A stretch of 52,133 bases of DNA from Acidobacteriota bacterium (GTDB lineage: Bacteria; Acidobacteriota; Terriglobia; Terriglobales; Acidobacteriaceae), in contig JAFDVW010000005.1 in assembly GCA_018268755.1 (NCBI GenBank), positions 1 through 52,133 on the forward strand. The letters run 5' to 3'. Positions within the stretch are counted from its first letter, which is position 1. Each line of letters starts with the position of its first letter. The notes under the pieces are model-generated. The model did not search any database and was not told the DNA's origin. It was given only the letters and a program-made list of their open reading frames with translations. This document shows positions 23,246 through 31,518 of this stretch, one piece after another. Position numbers and translations under genes: made by a program.

Positions 23246-24490
23246 TTAGACGACTGGGCCGCGCGCCGTGGAGAGATTCAGCAGGCGGCCACTCGACTTC
23301 TTGCGCGACCCTGCTTCCCCGAGACTAGGGGCAAAATCCAGGGCGCCGTCGGGCGTAGTCTCCGCCTCCGCCAGGGCCAAGGCCAAGGCGCGGAAAGACC
23401 GCCCAATATCCTGGTTGTCCTGTAAAGCGACGGGAATCCCTTTATCAATGGCGGGCGCGATGGACTGGAAGTTGTTGGGCACTTTCCACAACAGTTTGCA
23501 GTTGGTGGCCTTTTCCACGTCTTCGTCGGTAAAACCGGGGATCTTTTTATAGCGATTCAGCACCAGTCGCACGCGGTCCCGTCCCGCCCCTTCTTCCAGG
23601 AAGGTGCGAATGCGGCCTGCGCTCCACAGCGAAACCACATCGGTCTGCGTCACCAGCAGCACGGCGTTCGACAGGTCGGCCACCAGGCGGGCGGTGGCAT
23701 CCACGCGATTGGAGCAATCCACGACCACATAACGGAAGTGTCCCACCAGAAGATCAAAGAGGCGGGCCATCTCCGCCGCCGTGGGCGCCACGGAATAGGG
23801 TTGCTGCGGCCCGGCCAGCAATTGCAGGCCGCCTTTGCACTGGGTCATCAAGCCATCCAGCAACGATGTGTCCAGACGATGCAAGTTCTGCAGCGCGTCC
23901 ACTACGCCGAAAGCAGGCCGCACATTCAGATGCAGTGAGCTGTGCCCGAGCGGGGCCATATCCACCAGGAGCACGTTCCCCTGCTGCAATTCCTGCAGGG
24001 CAATCGCGGTGTTCACGGCCACAGTAGTAGCGCCGGCGCCGCCTTTGGCATTGGTCACTACGAAGACCCGGGCCCGGCCTGAGGTGCCACGTGTCTTATT
24101 GCGCGTGGCGGCGTAGCGGGAAAAAGCATCGGCAATGGACTCCGCCGTGACATTACGCTCCAGATACTCGCGCGCACCGGCGCGCATGGCGGAGACGATG
24201 GTGGCGGGATTGTTCATCTCGCCGATGGCAAAAATCACAATCTCGCTGGTCGTGCTGTGAATCACTTCGATGGCCTCAATGGCCCGTTGCACGCCGCGGG
24301 GATCAATATCCACCAGCACCACTTCGGAATGCACATCCTGGATCTGCCGCAGAACGGCATCCGTAGGCCCGCTGGGAAAATTAAAATGGCTGAACACGGT
24401 GCGGCCCAACTGGCTGGTCTCCAGCCGCTGTTGCAGCACTGCCAGCCGTTCTTTGTCTTCGCTGAGAAGAGTAACCGCTATGCCGGGCAT
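23246..24490 (-). CDS. CpaE-like ATPase (receiver-like domain plus MinD/ParA fold)
   Basis: A 414-residue protein resembling CpaE/TadZ, which localises type IVb (Tad) pilus machinery. Residues 1-130 look like a response-regulator fold (VVLVDIDPRGVQRAIEAI, then AMRAGAREYLERNVTAE). Residues 140-390 are a MinD-type ATPase with the deviant Walker A AKGGAGATTVAVN, which keeps the signature Lys but has Ala where the second Lys is usual, as I recall for CpaE proteins. LLVDMAPLGHSSLHL is the switch region and LVLNRYKKIPGF follows. No other pilus genes are present in the window. A GTRAC direct repeat lies 60-75 bases upstream. Confidence 0.85.
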   Translation of the reverse strand: MPGIAVTLLSEDKERLAVLQQRLETSQLGRTVFSHFNFPSGPTDAVLRQIQDVHSEVVLVDIDPRGVQRAIEAIEVIHSTTSEIVIFAIGEMNNPATIVSAMRAGAREYLERNVTAESIADAFSRYAATRNKTRGTSGRARVFVVTNAKGGAGATTVAVNTAIALQELQQGNVLLVDMAPLGHSSLHLNVRPAFGVVDALQNLHRLDTSLLDGLMTQCKGGLQLLAGPQQPYSVAPTAAEMARLFDLLVGHFRYVVVDCSNRVDATARLVADLSNAVLLVTQTDVVSLWSAGRIRTFLEEGAGRDRVRLVLNRYKKIPGFTDEDVEKATNCKLLWKVPNNFQSIAPAIDKGIPVALQDNQDIGRSFRALALALAEAETTPDGALDFAPSLGEAGSRKKSSGRLLNLSTARGPVV

Positions 24491-24743
24491 TCCCTGTGGC
24501 CTCGAATTCGTCCTAGTATCTGCATGTTATGAAGGGAACTCGTTGACGCCAAGTGACCTTGGTAACCCTAGGCCCACGGTCTATGGCCAAGCCTGCCACC
24601 CAGAACTCCCCCGAAAGGCGAAAGTCTAAGAACTACGCAGCGTGGGTCTATTTTAAGCCTAAGCAGCAGGCTTGAACAGGCGGAGGGGGAGGAAATCCGC
24701 GGGTAACCGGACCCTGGAACCAATCGTGGTGATTCCAGGCGAA
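24491..24743. other. Gap between the CpaE-like gene and a PilZ gene
   Basis: About 250 bases without an ORF that I would support. It holds the GTRAC direct repeat (24553-24566) and a short stem AAGCCT/AGGCTT (24655-24673). I looked for a c-di-GMP riboswitch core because of the PilZ neighbour and did not find one. Confidence 0.35.
24553..24566. promoter_or_regulatory. Direct repeat GTGAC-N4-GTAAC upstream of the CpaE-like gene
   Basis: GTGAC at 24553 and GTAAC at 24562, 9 bases apart, within AAGTGACCTTGGTAACC. This is about 62 bases before the CpaE-like start at 24490, in the opposite orientation to that gene. See 19405-19418 and 31455-31468 for the other copies. Confidence 0.4.
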
Positions 24744-25184
24744 TTAGCGGAGCGCCGCGCTCCGGGGGCGAAACACGTGGGCAATCACGCCGGGTTCATC
24801 TTCGCTTCCGCTTTCGTGCAGGGCAGAGACCCGGTCATACTCCGGATTCACCGTCTCCTCGGGCAGAAACTCGTAGCCCTCCAGGCGTACAGCAACTTCC
24901 GACTTGCTGCCCAGACAAGGGGGCGAACAGCGCACCACTTTGCCGCGGGCCCGCACCCGCATATTCTCGCCCAGGGTAATTTCCGAGGGCATAACAAACA
25001 CCATCTCCAGGGCGTCGCCTTCCGCGAGATGGAAATCCGTATAGAACAACAAGCCGCTCGCACTCATGTCGTGGGTCAGACCAAAACCTTCCAGCCCGTG
25101 GGCAGGCTGGCGTAGGGAAACCGGGCGGTAAAAATCAAACCGCTGGGCCCCACGACGCTCCAGTTGAACTGCGCTTGCACCCAT
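24744..25184 (-). CDS. PilZ domain protein
   Basis: A 146-residue single-domain PilZ protein, taking ATG 25184 as start (MGASAVQLERRGAQR). The arginine motif RRGAQRFDF and the DMSASGLLFYT motif match the two c-di-GMP contact regions well. A hydrophobic MVFVMPSEITLG strand and a conserved GKVVRC strand complete the barrel. The acidic C-terminus ends in HVFRPRSAALR. It is on the same strand as the CpaE-like gene and about 250 bases upstream of it. This is the best-conserved PilZ protein in the window. Confidence 0.85.
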   Translation of the reverse strand: MGASAVQLERRGAQRFDFYRPVSLRQPAHGLEGFGLTHDMSASGLLFYTDFHLAEGDALEMVFVMPSEITLGENMRVRARGKVVRCSPPCLGSKSEVAVRLEGYEFLPEETVNPEYDRVSALHESGSEDEPGVIAHVFRPRSAALR

Positions 25185-25486
25185 AAATCCTCCGCGAGCC
25201 AAACCTATTCCGTGCAGGATGACGATGTTCTTGCTATCTACCTCACGAAATGCCCTCTCTTCTATTGGTGGCGGGACTCATAACCGGCGAGCGCCGCTGA
25301 GGGGCACGGCATGCCATCGCGTCTGCGTCCACCTCTAGGGGACACAGATATGCTGACTTTACTCCAGCTCGCGGGCGGACGGAAGTGTGAAGTTAGTGAC
25401 TAGGAGAAAACCTGAGTATTAAGAATGTTTTGCCGGAGATGAATCACTCCCCCAAAGGCACTGCATCTTTATAGAATAGAGCAAGT
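25185..25486. other. Divergent intergenic region
   Basis: About 300 bases between the divergent PilZ gene and the first MFS gene. I see no ORF, repeat-family member or strong hairpin. The only candidate signal is the -10-like TAGAAT just before the MFS start. Confidence 0.35.
25472..25477 (+). promoter_or_regulatory. Candidate -10 element of the first MFS gene
   Basis: TAGAAT, within TATAGAAT, ends 7 bases before the GTG at 25487. There is no Shine-Dalgarno in those 7 bases and no clear -35. This layout suits a leaderless transcript. Confidence 0.3.
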
Positions 25487-26839
25487 GTGAGCCAGGCCAG
25501 TCATTCAGGATACCGATCCCAGACCGCGGATCCGTCCGTGCAGAACGCCAGCTTTCTCCCGGAAACCTTGCGCGCTTTGCGCCATCGCAATTTTCAACTT
25601 TTCGTCAGTGGTCAGCTGATCTCCCTCATCGGCACCTGGATGCAGAACATCGCCGAGGCCTGGCTGGTCTATCGCTTGACCGGCTCTTCCCTGCTTTTAG
25701 GGGCGGTGGGCTTTGCCAGCCAGATTCCGGTTTTCCTGATGGCGCCCCTGGGTGGGATTGCGGCGGATCGTTACAACCGCCATCGCGTGGTCATCGCCAC
25801 GCAAGTCGCCTCTATGGTCCTGGGCGCGGTGATGGCCGCCCTCACCCTGACCAACACGGTGAAAATCTGGCACGTCTTTGTGCTGGCCGCGCTGGGAGGT
25901 GTGGTCAGCGCCTTCGATATCCCCGGCCGCCAATCCTTTCTGGTGGAGATGGTCGGGAAAGAAGACCTGATGAACGCCATCGCGTTGAACTCCTCCATGT
26001 TCAATGGAGCGCGCATCATCGGCCCGGCCATTGCGGGGGTGCTGATCGCCAAGATCGGCGAAGGCTGGTGCTTTTTCGCCGACGCTGTCAGCTATTTGGC
26101 CGTGATCCTCAGTCTGCTGCTGATGCGGGTGCCGCCGCCGGCTTACACCGCCCCGGTGGGCTCCCTGCTCGACCACATCCTGGAAGGCTTCCGCTTCGTG
26201 CAGACCACCAGGCCCATCCGCAATATCCTGCTCTTGCTTGGTCTGGTCAGCCTGGTGGCCATGCCTTACACCGTCCTGATGCCGATCTTCGCCCACCAGG
26301 TGTTGCACGGGGGCCCGCGCGAGTTGGGCATTCTGATGGGCGCGACCGGCCTGGGCGCGCTCAGCGGCGCACTCACCCTGGCCTCCCGCCACGGCGTGCG
26401 CGGCCTGGGACGCTGGGTGGCCTATTCCTGCGGCGGCTTTGGCCTGAGCCTGATTTTGTTTTCTCTATCGCGTCATTTCTGGCTTTCCGCGGCCCTCTTA
26501 CTCCCTGTGGGCTTTTGCATGATGTTGCAGATGTCGTCTTCCAATACCCTGATCCAGGCCATGGTGCCGGACCAGTTGCGCGGGCGTGTCATTGCCGTTT
26601 ATTCCATGATGTTCATGGGAATGGCCCCTTTCGGCGCGTTGTTTGCCGGGGCCATTGCCGACCGCGCTGGAGCGCCCCTGACTGTATCCATCGGCGCTGT
26701 GGCTTGCGTGGGGGGAGCGATTTTATTTGGCTTGCAACTGCCGCACATTCGCGCGGAAGCCCGCCGCCTGATCGTGGCGCAGACCATGGCCGGCGGCGAA
26801 CCGGCGGCGGAAATGACTTCCCGCATCGTCGACAAGTAA
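25487..26839 (+). CDS. MFS transporter, EntS/DHA3-like
   Basis: A 450-residue inner-membrane transporter with about 12 hydrophobic segments. The N-terminal signature LRHRNFQLFVSGQLISLIGTW followed by AEAWLVYRLTGSS is typical of the MFS_3/EntS-like exporter group (siderophore and drug efflux). The loop motif PLGGIAADRYNRHRV between segments 2 and 3 matches the MFS A motif. The substrate cannot be read. The start is GTG at 25487, with a -10-like box 7 bases upstream. A second, unrelated MFS gene follows after 70 bases on the same strand. Confidence 0.88.
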   Translation: MSQASHSGYRSQTADPSVQNASFLPETLRALRHRNFQLFVSGQLISLIGTWMQNIAEAWLVYRLTGSSLLLGAVGFASQIPVFLMAPLGGIAADRYNRHRVVIATQVASMVLGAVMAALTLTNTVKIWHVFVLAALGGVVSAFDIPGRQSFLVEMVGKEDLMNAIALNSSMFNGARIIGPAIAGVLIAKIGEGWCFFADAVSYLAVILSLLLMRVPPPAYTAPVGSLLDHILEGFRFVQTTRPIRNILLLLGLVSLVAMPYTVLMPIFAHQVLHGGPRELGILMGATGLGALSGALTLASRHGVRGLGRWVAYSCGGFGLSLILFSLSRHFWLSAALLLPVGFCMMLQMSSSNTLIQAMVPDQLRGRVIAVYSMMFMGMAPFGALFAGAIADRAGAPLTVSIGAVACVGGAILFGLQLPHIRAEARRLIVAQTMAGGEPAAEMTSRIVDK

Positions 26840-26909
26840 GCCGCGACCAGTCCGGGTCAATTATCCCCTTGCCAAACCGGGCCCCCGGCAAGCAATATCA
26901 TCGGGCGCT

Positions 26910-28202
26910 ATGCCGGATTCCAGGACCCCGTCGTCTGCCTGCTCGCTTCCCCCTTCTACCCTCTCAGGGGGAATCCTTGCCCTGCTGGCCATCTCGGTAT
27001 TCATCAACTACGTGGACCGAGGGAACCTTTCCATCGCCGGGTCGCTGGTGCAAACCGAATTCCAGCTCAGCCCGTCACAGTTGGGCATCCTGCTCTCTTC
27101 CTTCTTCCTGACCTACGCCTTCTTCCAAATTCCCTCGGGCTGGCTGGTGGACCGCTTCGACGTGAAGTGGGTTTTGGCAGGGGGATTCGCCCTCTGGTCC
27201 ATCGCCACCGCCCTGACCGGCGTGGTCCATGGATTCGCCGCCATGCTGGTGATTCGCCTGCTGCTCGGAATAGGCGAATCGGTGGCCTATCCCTCGTACG
27301 CCAACATTCTCTCCCGCCATTTTCCAGAACATCGGCGCGGACTGGCCAACGCCGTAATTGCTGCCGGGCAGACCTGTGGCCCCGCCTTCGCCATGTTCGC
27401 CGGGGGGATGCTGATCAGCCAATTCGGATGGCGGCCATTCTTTATGGGACTCGGCCTGGTCAGCCTGTTATGGCTTTGGCCATGGCTTCAGAAGATGCCG
27501 CCGCGCGAGCCGCATCCCCACACCCGGGCCACCGGATCCAGCTTCCTTCCCGTACTGCGGCAACGTTCCGCCTGGGGAACCTGCATCGGCCTCTTCAGCG
27601 GCAATTATGTGCTGTATTTCCTGCTCACCTGGCTGCCGTTCTACCTGCAGCGGGCGCGGGGCTTCTCTCTGGCCGAAACCGCAAAGCTCAGCGGCGCCTT
27701 CTTTCTGCTGATGGCGACTTCCGCGCTCATCGTCGGAAAAGTTTCCGATAGCTGGATCGCTCGCGGGGGCAGCCCCACCCTGGTGCGCAAACTCTTCCTG
27801 TGCAGCGGAACCATTGGAGTGTGCTCGCTGCTTCTGCTCAGCTCGGTGATGCAAAGCAATTTGTTCGTGGTCCCCATGTTGCTCGCCAGCGTGCTTTACG
27901 GCTTCTACAATCCGCACGTGTTTGCCGTTTCGCAAACCATGGCCGGCCCAAAGATGGCGGGACGCTGGGTTGGGGTGCAGAACTTTGCCGGCAACCTGGC
28001 CGGGATTAGCGCGCCGTCCATTACGGGCTGGGTCGTGGACCGCACCGGACACTTTTTCTGGGCCTTTGTTGTCGCCACCGTGGTCGGTGGTATGGGTGTA
28101 GCGTCCTGGCTATGGATCGTGGGCCGAGTCGAGCCGGTGGACTGGAATCAGGACCCGCAACCGACTATTGAGCTGGAAGCACTTCCCCACGCAGAAGGAT
28201 AA
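26910..28202 (+). CDS. MFS transporter, ACS family (organic anion symporter type)
   Basis: A 430-residue inner-membrane protein with about 12 hydrophobic segments. The N-terminus (FINYVDRGNLSIAGSLV, then SPSQLGILLSSFFLTYAF and QIPSGWLVDRF) and RLLLGIGESVAYPSY are characteristic of the anion:cation symporter family (hexuronate, glucarate and related). It therefore probably imports a sugar acid or similar anion with protons. The 3' end overlaps by 38 bases the 3' end of the convergent gene at 28165. No catabolic genes for the substrate lie nearby. Confidence 0.88.
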   Translation: MPDSRTPSSACSLPPSTLSGGILALLAISVFINYVDRGNLSIAGSLVQTEFQLSPSQLGILLSSFFLTYAFFQIPSGWLVDRFDVKWVLAGGFALWSIATALTGVVHGFAAMLVIRLLLGIGESVAYPSYANILSRHFPEHRRGLANAVIAAGQTCGPAFAMFAGGMLISQFGWRPFFMGLGLVSLLWLWPWLQKMPPREPHPHTRATGSSFLPVLRQRSAWGTCIGLFSGNYVLYFLLTWLPFYLQRARGFSLAETAKLSGAFFLLMATSALIVGKVSDSWIARGGSPTLVRKLFLCSGTIGVCSLLLLSSVMQSNLFVVPMLLASVLYGFYNPHVFAVSQTMAGPKMAGRWVGVQNFAGNLAGISAPSITGWVVDRTGHFFWAFVVATVVGGMGVASWLWIVGRVEPVDWNQDPQPTIELEALPHAEG

Positions 28203-29267
28203 GCTTTCCTTCTACGTGCCCCACCCCCAGAAATTTCCCGTCGTGAAAGCAGGCAATACCTTCTTTGGCGGAATTTTTGACGGAGAAACGGCGCAAGAGC
28301 GCCCCCGAGTCAGGATCAGCTTCATACAATGAAGATTGCAATTCGTAGAAGGGCTTCCCCGGGTCAGCATTCCCCAGTTCGATTAGCCAACTCCCATCCG
28401 ACGGCAACATTCCAGTCATGGCCATTCCTTTGGGAAGTTTCAGTTTCAGGCTTTCCACTTCCCCACCCGGCCCAATCTTGTAGATCGGAGAAGCGCCAAA
28501 ACCGCGCGCGAAAAGAATCCCATCCTTCACGCCGATAAACTGCGCAAACAGTGAGACCACATCCACCGGCTGCGATTTGCCCGCAAGCGCATAGTCTTCT
28601 GAATAAGCAGGCTTGTTACTGATGTCTTTTGGCAGATCGATGAATTTCTGCAATTGCCCGCTGTCATCCAGCAGAACCACCTTCGGCACTTTGTTGTTCT
28701 TGTCGATCCCCGCGATCAAAAATCCACCTTCAGGGAAGGCTGCCAGCTGTATCGGCTCAACCGGCAAATCCAGCTTGAGACCACCTTTGTAAGAACCATC
28801 TTTGGAAAATCTGGCGATGTAGTCCCGTATTTCTCCTTTGATCCGGGGGAGCTCGCCTATCGCTTCTCCTTGCTCATTTTTTAGGACGACTTTTCCCTTG
28901 CTCGCGTTCTCGGTCCCCTTCACAAGAAGGAATACCTCTGCCCCACTCACAAAATAGTTCTGAACTCGCGGCTCAGGAATGTCATTCATCTTGTCCGCAG
29001 CAAACGTGGTTACTGTTCCGGACCGGAATCGTAAGATTTGTTTTCCATTTTCATTCACTACGAAAGCATAGGGGGCGCCATCCTCATCAAAAAACGAGCT
29101 ACGACCGGGAGATCTTGCGAATAGGGGACGGAAACCTGAGAATCAGAATCCTGTGAAAAATGGATCTCATAAGCGGGGATCATGGGGGCCGCTAATCTTG
29201 TGGCTGGATGTTTCGTTTGCGCCAGACTGGCGGCGGAGAGACACGCAAAAGCAAAAACCTTCCACAT
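28165..29267 (-). pseudogene. Exported beta-propeller-like protein, split by a one-base frameshift
   Basis: Two overlapping frames read as one protein. The first (29267 to 29058) encodes a signal peptide (MWKVFAFACLSAASLAQ) and about 40 mature residues. The second, entered at 29088-29091, continues FDEDGAPYAFVVNENGK and runs to 28165. The switch lies at an A6 run on the plus strand (29089-29094). On the message this is U UUU UUG in exact phase for a -1 slip, giving a product of about 367 residues. Repeated strands such as EGGFLIAGIDKNN and DGSWLIELG suggest a beta-propeller. The gene may be a recent pseudogene, a one-base sequence error or truly frameshifted. Its base composition is more AT-rich than its neighbours. 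Confidence 0.6.
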
Positions 29268-29292
29268 AATGTAGAGACGTAGCTTGGCTATC

Positions 29293-30471
29293 TCACACTT
29301 TCAGGAAAATTCCCCGGCGGTACAGCACCCACATGGCCAGCCAGCAGACGAAGACAAATCCCAGCGCAAATAATAACGACGCAGTTTCCGGCGAGGCCAG
29401 CGGCGCGAAGATGCGGTTGTAAACCATGTCCGCATAAGTTTCGACGTGACCATCCGGTTGTTTGAGGCCAAAGCGAAATACGATGTGGGCCAGCATCCCG
29501 GCAAAGACGTAAGCCGCAATGGAATTCTTCCCGAAGACCAGGAACGGCATGGTCCAGCGGCCTCGACGTTTCTGTATGTCCACCACCCAATAGCACAGCG
29601 CCAAAACGACCAGCGCGAAACCCGCCGTAAAGAGCACAAACGAACTGGTCCACAATTTCTTGTTGATGGGAAACCAGAAGTGGAACGCTTCGCCAGCCGC
29701 CAGCCCCAGGACTCCCCAGGCCAGCATGCCGGCGGCTTTCGTCTTCTGATCATGCTCCGAGCGTAGCCACTCGCCGGTCAACACGCCCAGCAGGCTCGTA
29801 GCGAGAGCCGGGATGGTGCTGAGAATTCCTTCCGGATCGCGCGTGCCTTCATATAAGTGCCCCAGCAAAACCTTGCGGTCGAGCCAAGCCACGAGGTTGC
29901 GGTCGGGATCGAGCAACGGAATGTCGTGCGTGGGCACGCCGAATCCCGGCACCGGAACATAGCGCATCAAAATCCAGTAGCCGGCCAGGCAAGCTGCCAC
30001 GGTCACAATCTGCCCGCGCTTGCCCATCCACAAGGCGAAGACCGCTGAGATGACATAGCAGATGGCGATCCGCTGCAGGACACCATAAATCCGCAGCGAG
30101 TGCAGGAAATATCGATTGGGAAAGCCATTCAGAAAAAGCCCGATGCCGAAGATCACCACGCCCCGCCACAACACATGCCCCATCAGGCGGGCGCGCGAAG
30201 CACCCCGCGCGATGCGGGAGCGGAAGGAAAACGCCATGGCCACGCCCACAATAAAGAGAAAGAACGGAAAGATCAGGTCGGTGGGCGTCCAGCCATTCCA
30301 CTTGGCGTGATCGAGCGGCCAATAGATGGCCTTCTCATTGCCCGGATCGTTCACCAGGATCATGGCGGCAATGGTTGCCCCGCGAAAGATATCGAGCGAG
30401 AGCAAGCGTTCTGATGGCGGAGCTATGGGCGTAAGCGGCTGGCTTGGCGTCGAACTCGTAACAGTTGCCAT
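29293..30471 (-). CDS. Membrane acyltransferase, HGSNAT/DUF5009-like
   Basis: A 392-residue membrane protein with about 10 hydrophobic segments. The N-terminus RLLSLDIFRGATIAAMILVND and HAKWNGWTPTDLIFPFFLFIVG are hallmarks of the family that includes human heparan-alpha-glucosaminide N-acetyltransferase and bacterial DUF5009 proteins. Asp and His in these motifs are likely functional. It probably transfers an acyl group to a sugar across the membrane; the acceptor is unknown. It starts 58 bases beyond the stop of the creatininase-family gene, with a hairpin between, and is followed after 25 bases by the frameshifted protein, all on the minus strand. Confidence 0.86.
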   Translation of the reverse strand: MATVTSSTPSQPLTPIAPPSERLLSLDIFRGATIAAMILVNDPGNEKAIYWPLDHAKWNGWTPTDLIFPFFLFIVGVAMAFSFRSRIARGASRARLMGHVLWRGVVIFGIGLFLNGFPNRYFLHSLRIYGVLQRIAICYVISAVFALWMGKRGQIVTVAACLAGYWILMRYVPVPGFGVPTHDIPLLDPDRNLVAWLDRKVLLGHLYEGTRDPEGILSTIPALATSLLGVLTGEWLRSEHDQKTKAAGMLAWGVLGLAAGEAFHFWFPINKKLWTSSFVLFTAGFALVVLALCYWVVDIQKRRGRWTMPFLVFGKNSIAAYVFAGMLAHIVFRFGLKQPDGHVETYADMVYNRIFAPLASPETASLLFALGFVFVCWLAMWVLYRRGIFLKV

Positions 30472-30495
30472 AACAAAAGTCGGCAGGATTGTAGC

Positions 30496-30519
30496 ACGGA
30501 GGGCGAATGCGCCCTCCGT
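30496..30519. repeat. Perfect hairpin between the creatininase and HGSNAT-like genes
   Basis: ACGGAGGGCG (30496-30505) pairs with CGCCCTCCGT (30510-30519), loop AATG, flanked by GTAG and CTAC. It has the same short-stem, four-base-loop style as the type D hairpins. There is no T tract. Confidence 0.5.
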
Positions 30520-30528
30520 ACCAAGGAA

Positions 30529-31398
30529 CTACGGCCGCGTATCCAGCGGATGCCTGGTCTTCTCGAAGTACTCGTTCTGCAGGGCCAGGCTGCTCTGGTC
30601 AGCCTTGACCGCGCGCGTCGCCTCGACAATCGCGGTAATCCAGGCGTTCATGTCGTAATCGCCCAGCTCCCGGGTCGCCACCGAACCGTCCCCGGAATAA
30701 TGATTGGGGAAACGCGCATACCACCAGATGGCGGTATAGAGCGTGTCCGGCAGCTTGAGCCGGGCCTGGTCCGCGCCCGATTCGTTCTTCGCCCGATCCA
30801 TGTGCACCAGGTCCGGACGCGCCACCAGCATGTTGGCCGTTTCCGCCTCTCCCGCGTGCATGTCCATGGAAGTTTTCTTGGGCGGGCCGCCCGCCGGAGG
30901 AGAAACCAGCCCCAGAATGTACACCACGTAATCGCGTGGCTTTTCCAATTGCGTCTGGGCGAAGAAGGGCAGCAGGTTTTCATTGCCGCCGTGGCCATTC
31001 ACGATGATGACTTTTTTGCAGCCGTTGCGCGCCATTTCGTCGGTAGTTTCCTGCAAGAGTTCCAGTTGCAGGTGCGCACTGTAGGCGACCGTGCCCGGTT
31101 CCTGGCGCGCCTCAAAAATTTGCCCGAAATAATACTCCGGGAATACGACCGCATATTCTTTCTGCGCGGCCGCCAGCGCGGCATGACGCACGTCGAGCAG
31201 GTCTGTGCCAATCGGGAGATGGGGACCATGCTTCTCCAGAATCCCAAAGGGCAACATACAGGTCCCCTGGGACTGCTGCATCGCCGTCCGGAAGTCACCC
31301 GCCGTGAGTTCCTCCCAATGTACGGAAAGGGTCGATTGCCCCCACGCCGTAGTCCACCCAAGCCCAAGGATCCCCAGGATGATCAATACTTTCCGCAT
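30529..31398 (-). CDS. Exported creatininase-family amidohydrolase
   Basis: A 289-residue protein with a signal peptide (MRKVLIILGILGLGW, cleavage near AWGQS). The creatininase fold is indicated by ILEKHGPHLPIGTDLLDV with the Glu/His/Asp metal ligands, VIIVNGHGGNEN, and MDMHAGEAETANML with a further His/Glu. The family opens cyclic amides or processes formamides; export is less usual, and the substrate is unknown. It is divergent from the sugar-binding-type gene, and a GTRAC direct repeat lies in the shared upstream region. Confidence 0.87.
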   Translation of the reverse strand: MRKVLIILGILGLGWTTAWGQSTLSVHWEELTAGDFRTAMQQSQGTCMLPFGILEKHGPHLPIGTDLLDVRHAALAAAQKEYAVVFPEYYFGQIFEARQEPGTVAYSAHLQLELLQETTDEMARNGCKKVIIVNGHGGNENLLPFFAQTQLEKPRDYVVYILGLVSPPAGGPPKKTSMDMHAGEAETANMLVARPDLVHMDRAKNESGADQARLKLPDTLYTAIWWYARFPNHYSGDGSVATRELGDYDMNAWITAIVEATRAVKADQSSLALQNEYFEKTRHPLDTRP

Positions 31399-31454
31399 GG
31401 TTCTCCTCCTCAGCTTTCTGCTAACGCGCGCATTCTAGCATTCTTACACCGCAA

Positions 31455-31468
31455 GTGACTCCGGTAAC
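31455..31468. promoter_or_regulatory. Direct repeat GTGAC-N4-GTAAC in a divergent promoter region
   Basis: GTGAC at 31455 and GTAAC at 31464, 9 bases apart, in AAGTGACTCCGGTAACC. It is 51 bases before the ATG at 31519 and 57 bases before the creatininase start at 31398, so it could control both. Third copy of the motif in the window. Confidence 0.4.
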
Positions 31469-31518
31469 CGCGGAAACGCCCAAAAGTGGAGTATGATGCG
31501 CCTGAAATAGGATGCACC

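Noticed and set aside
24541..24743. Possible c-di-GMP riboswitch between the CpaE-like and PilZ genes
   Set aside because: GAAAGG and GCGAAAG words are present, but the conserved core and paired stems of the class I aptamer cannot be laid out on either strand.
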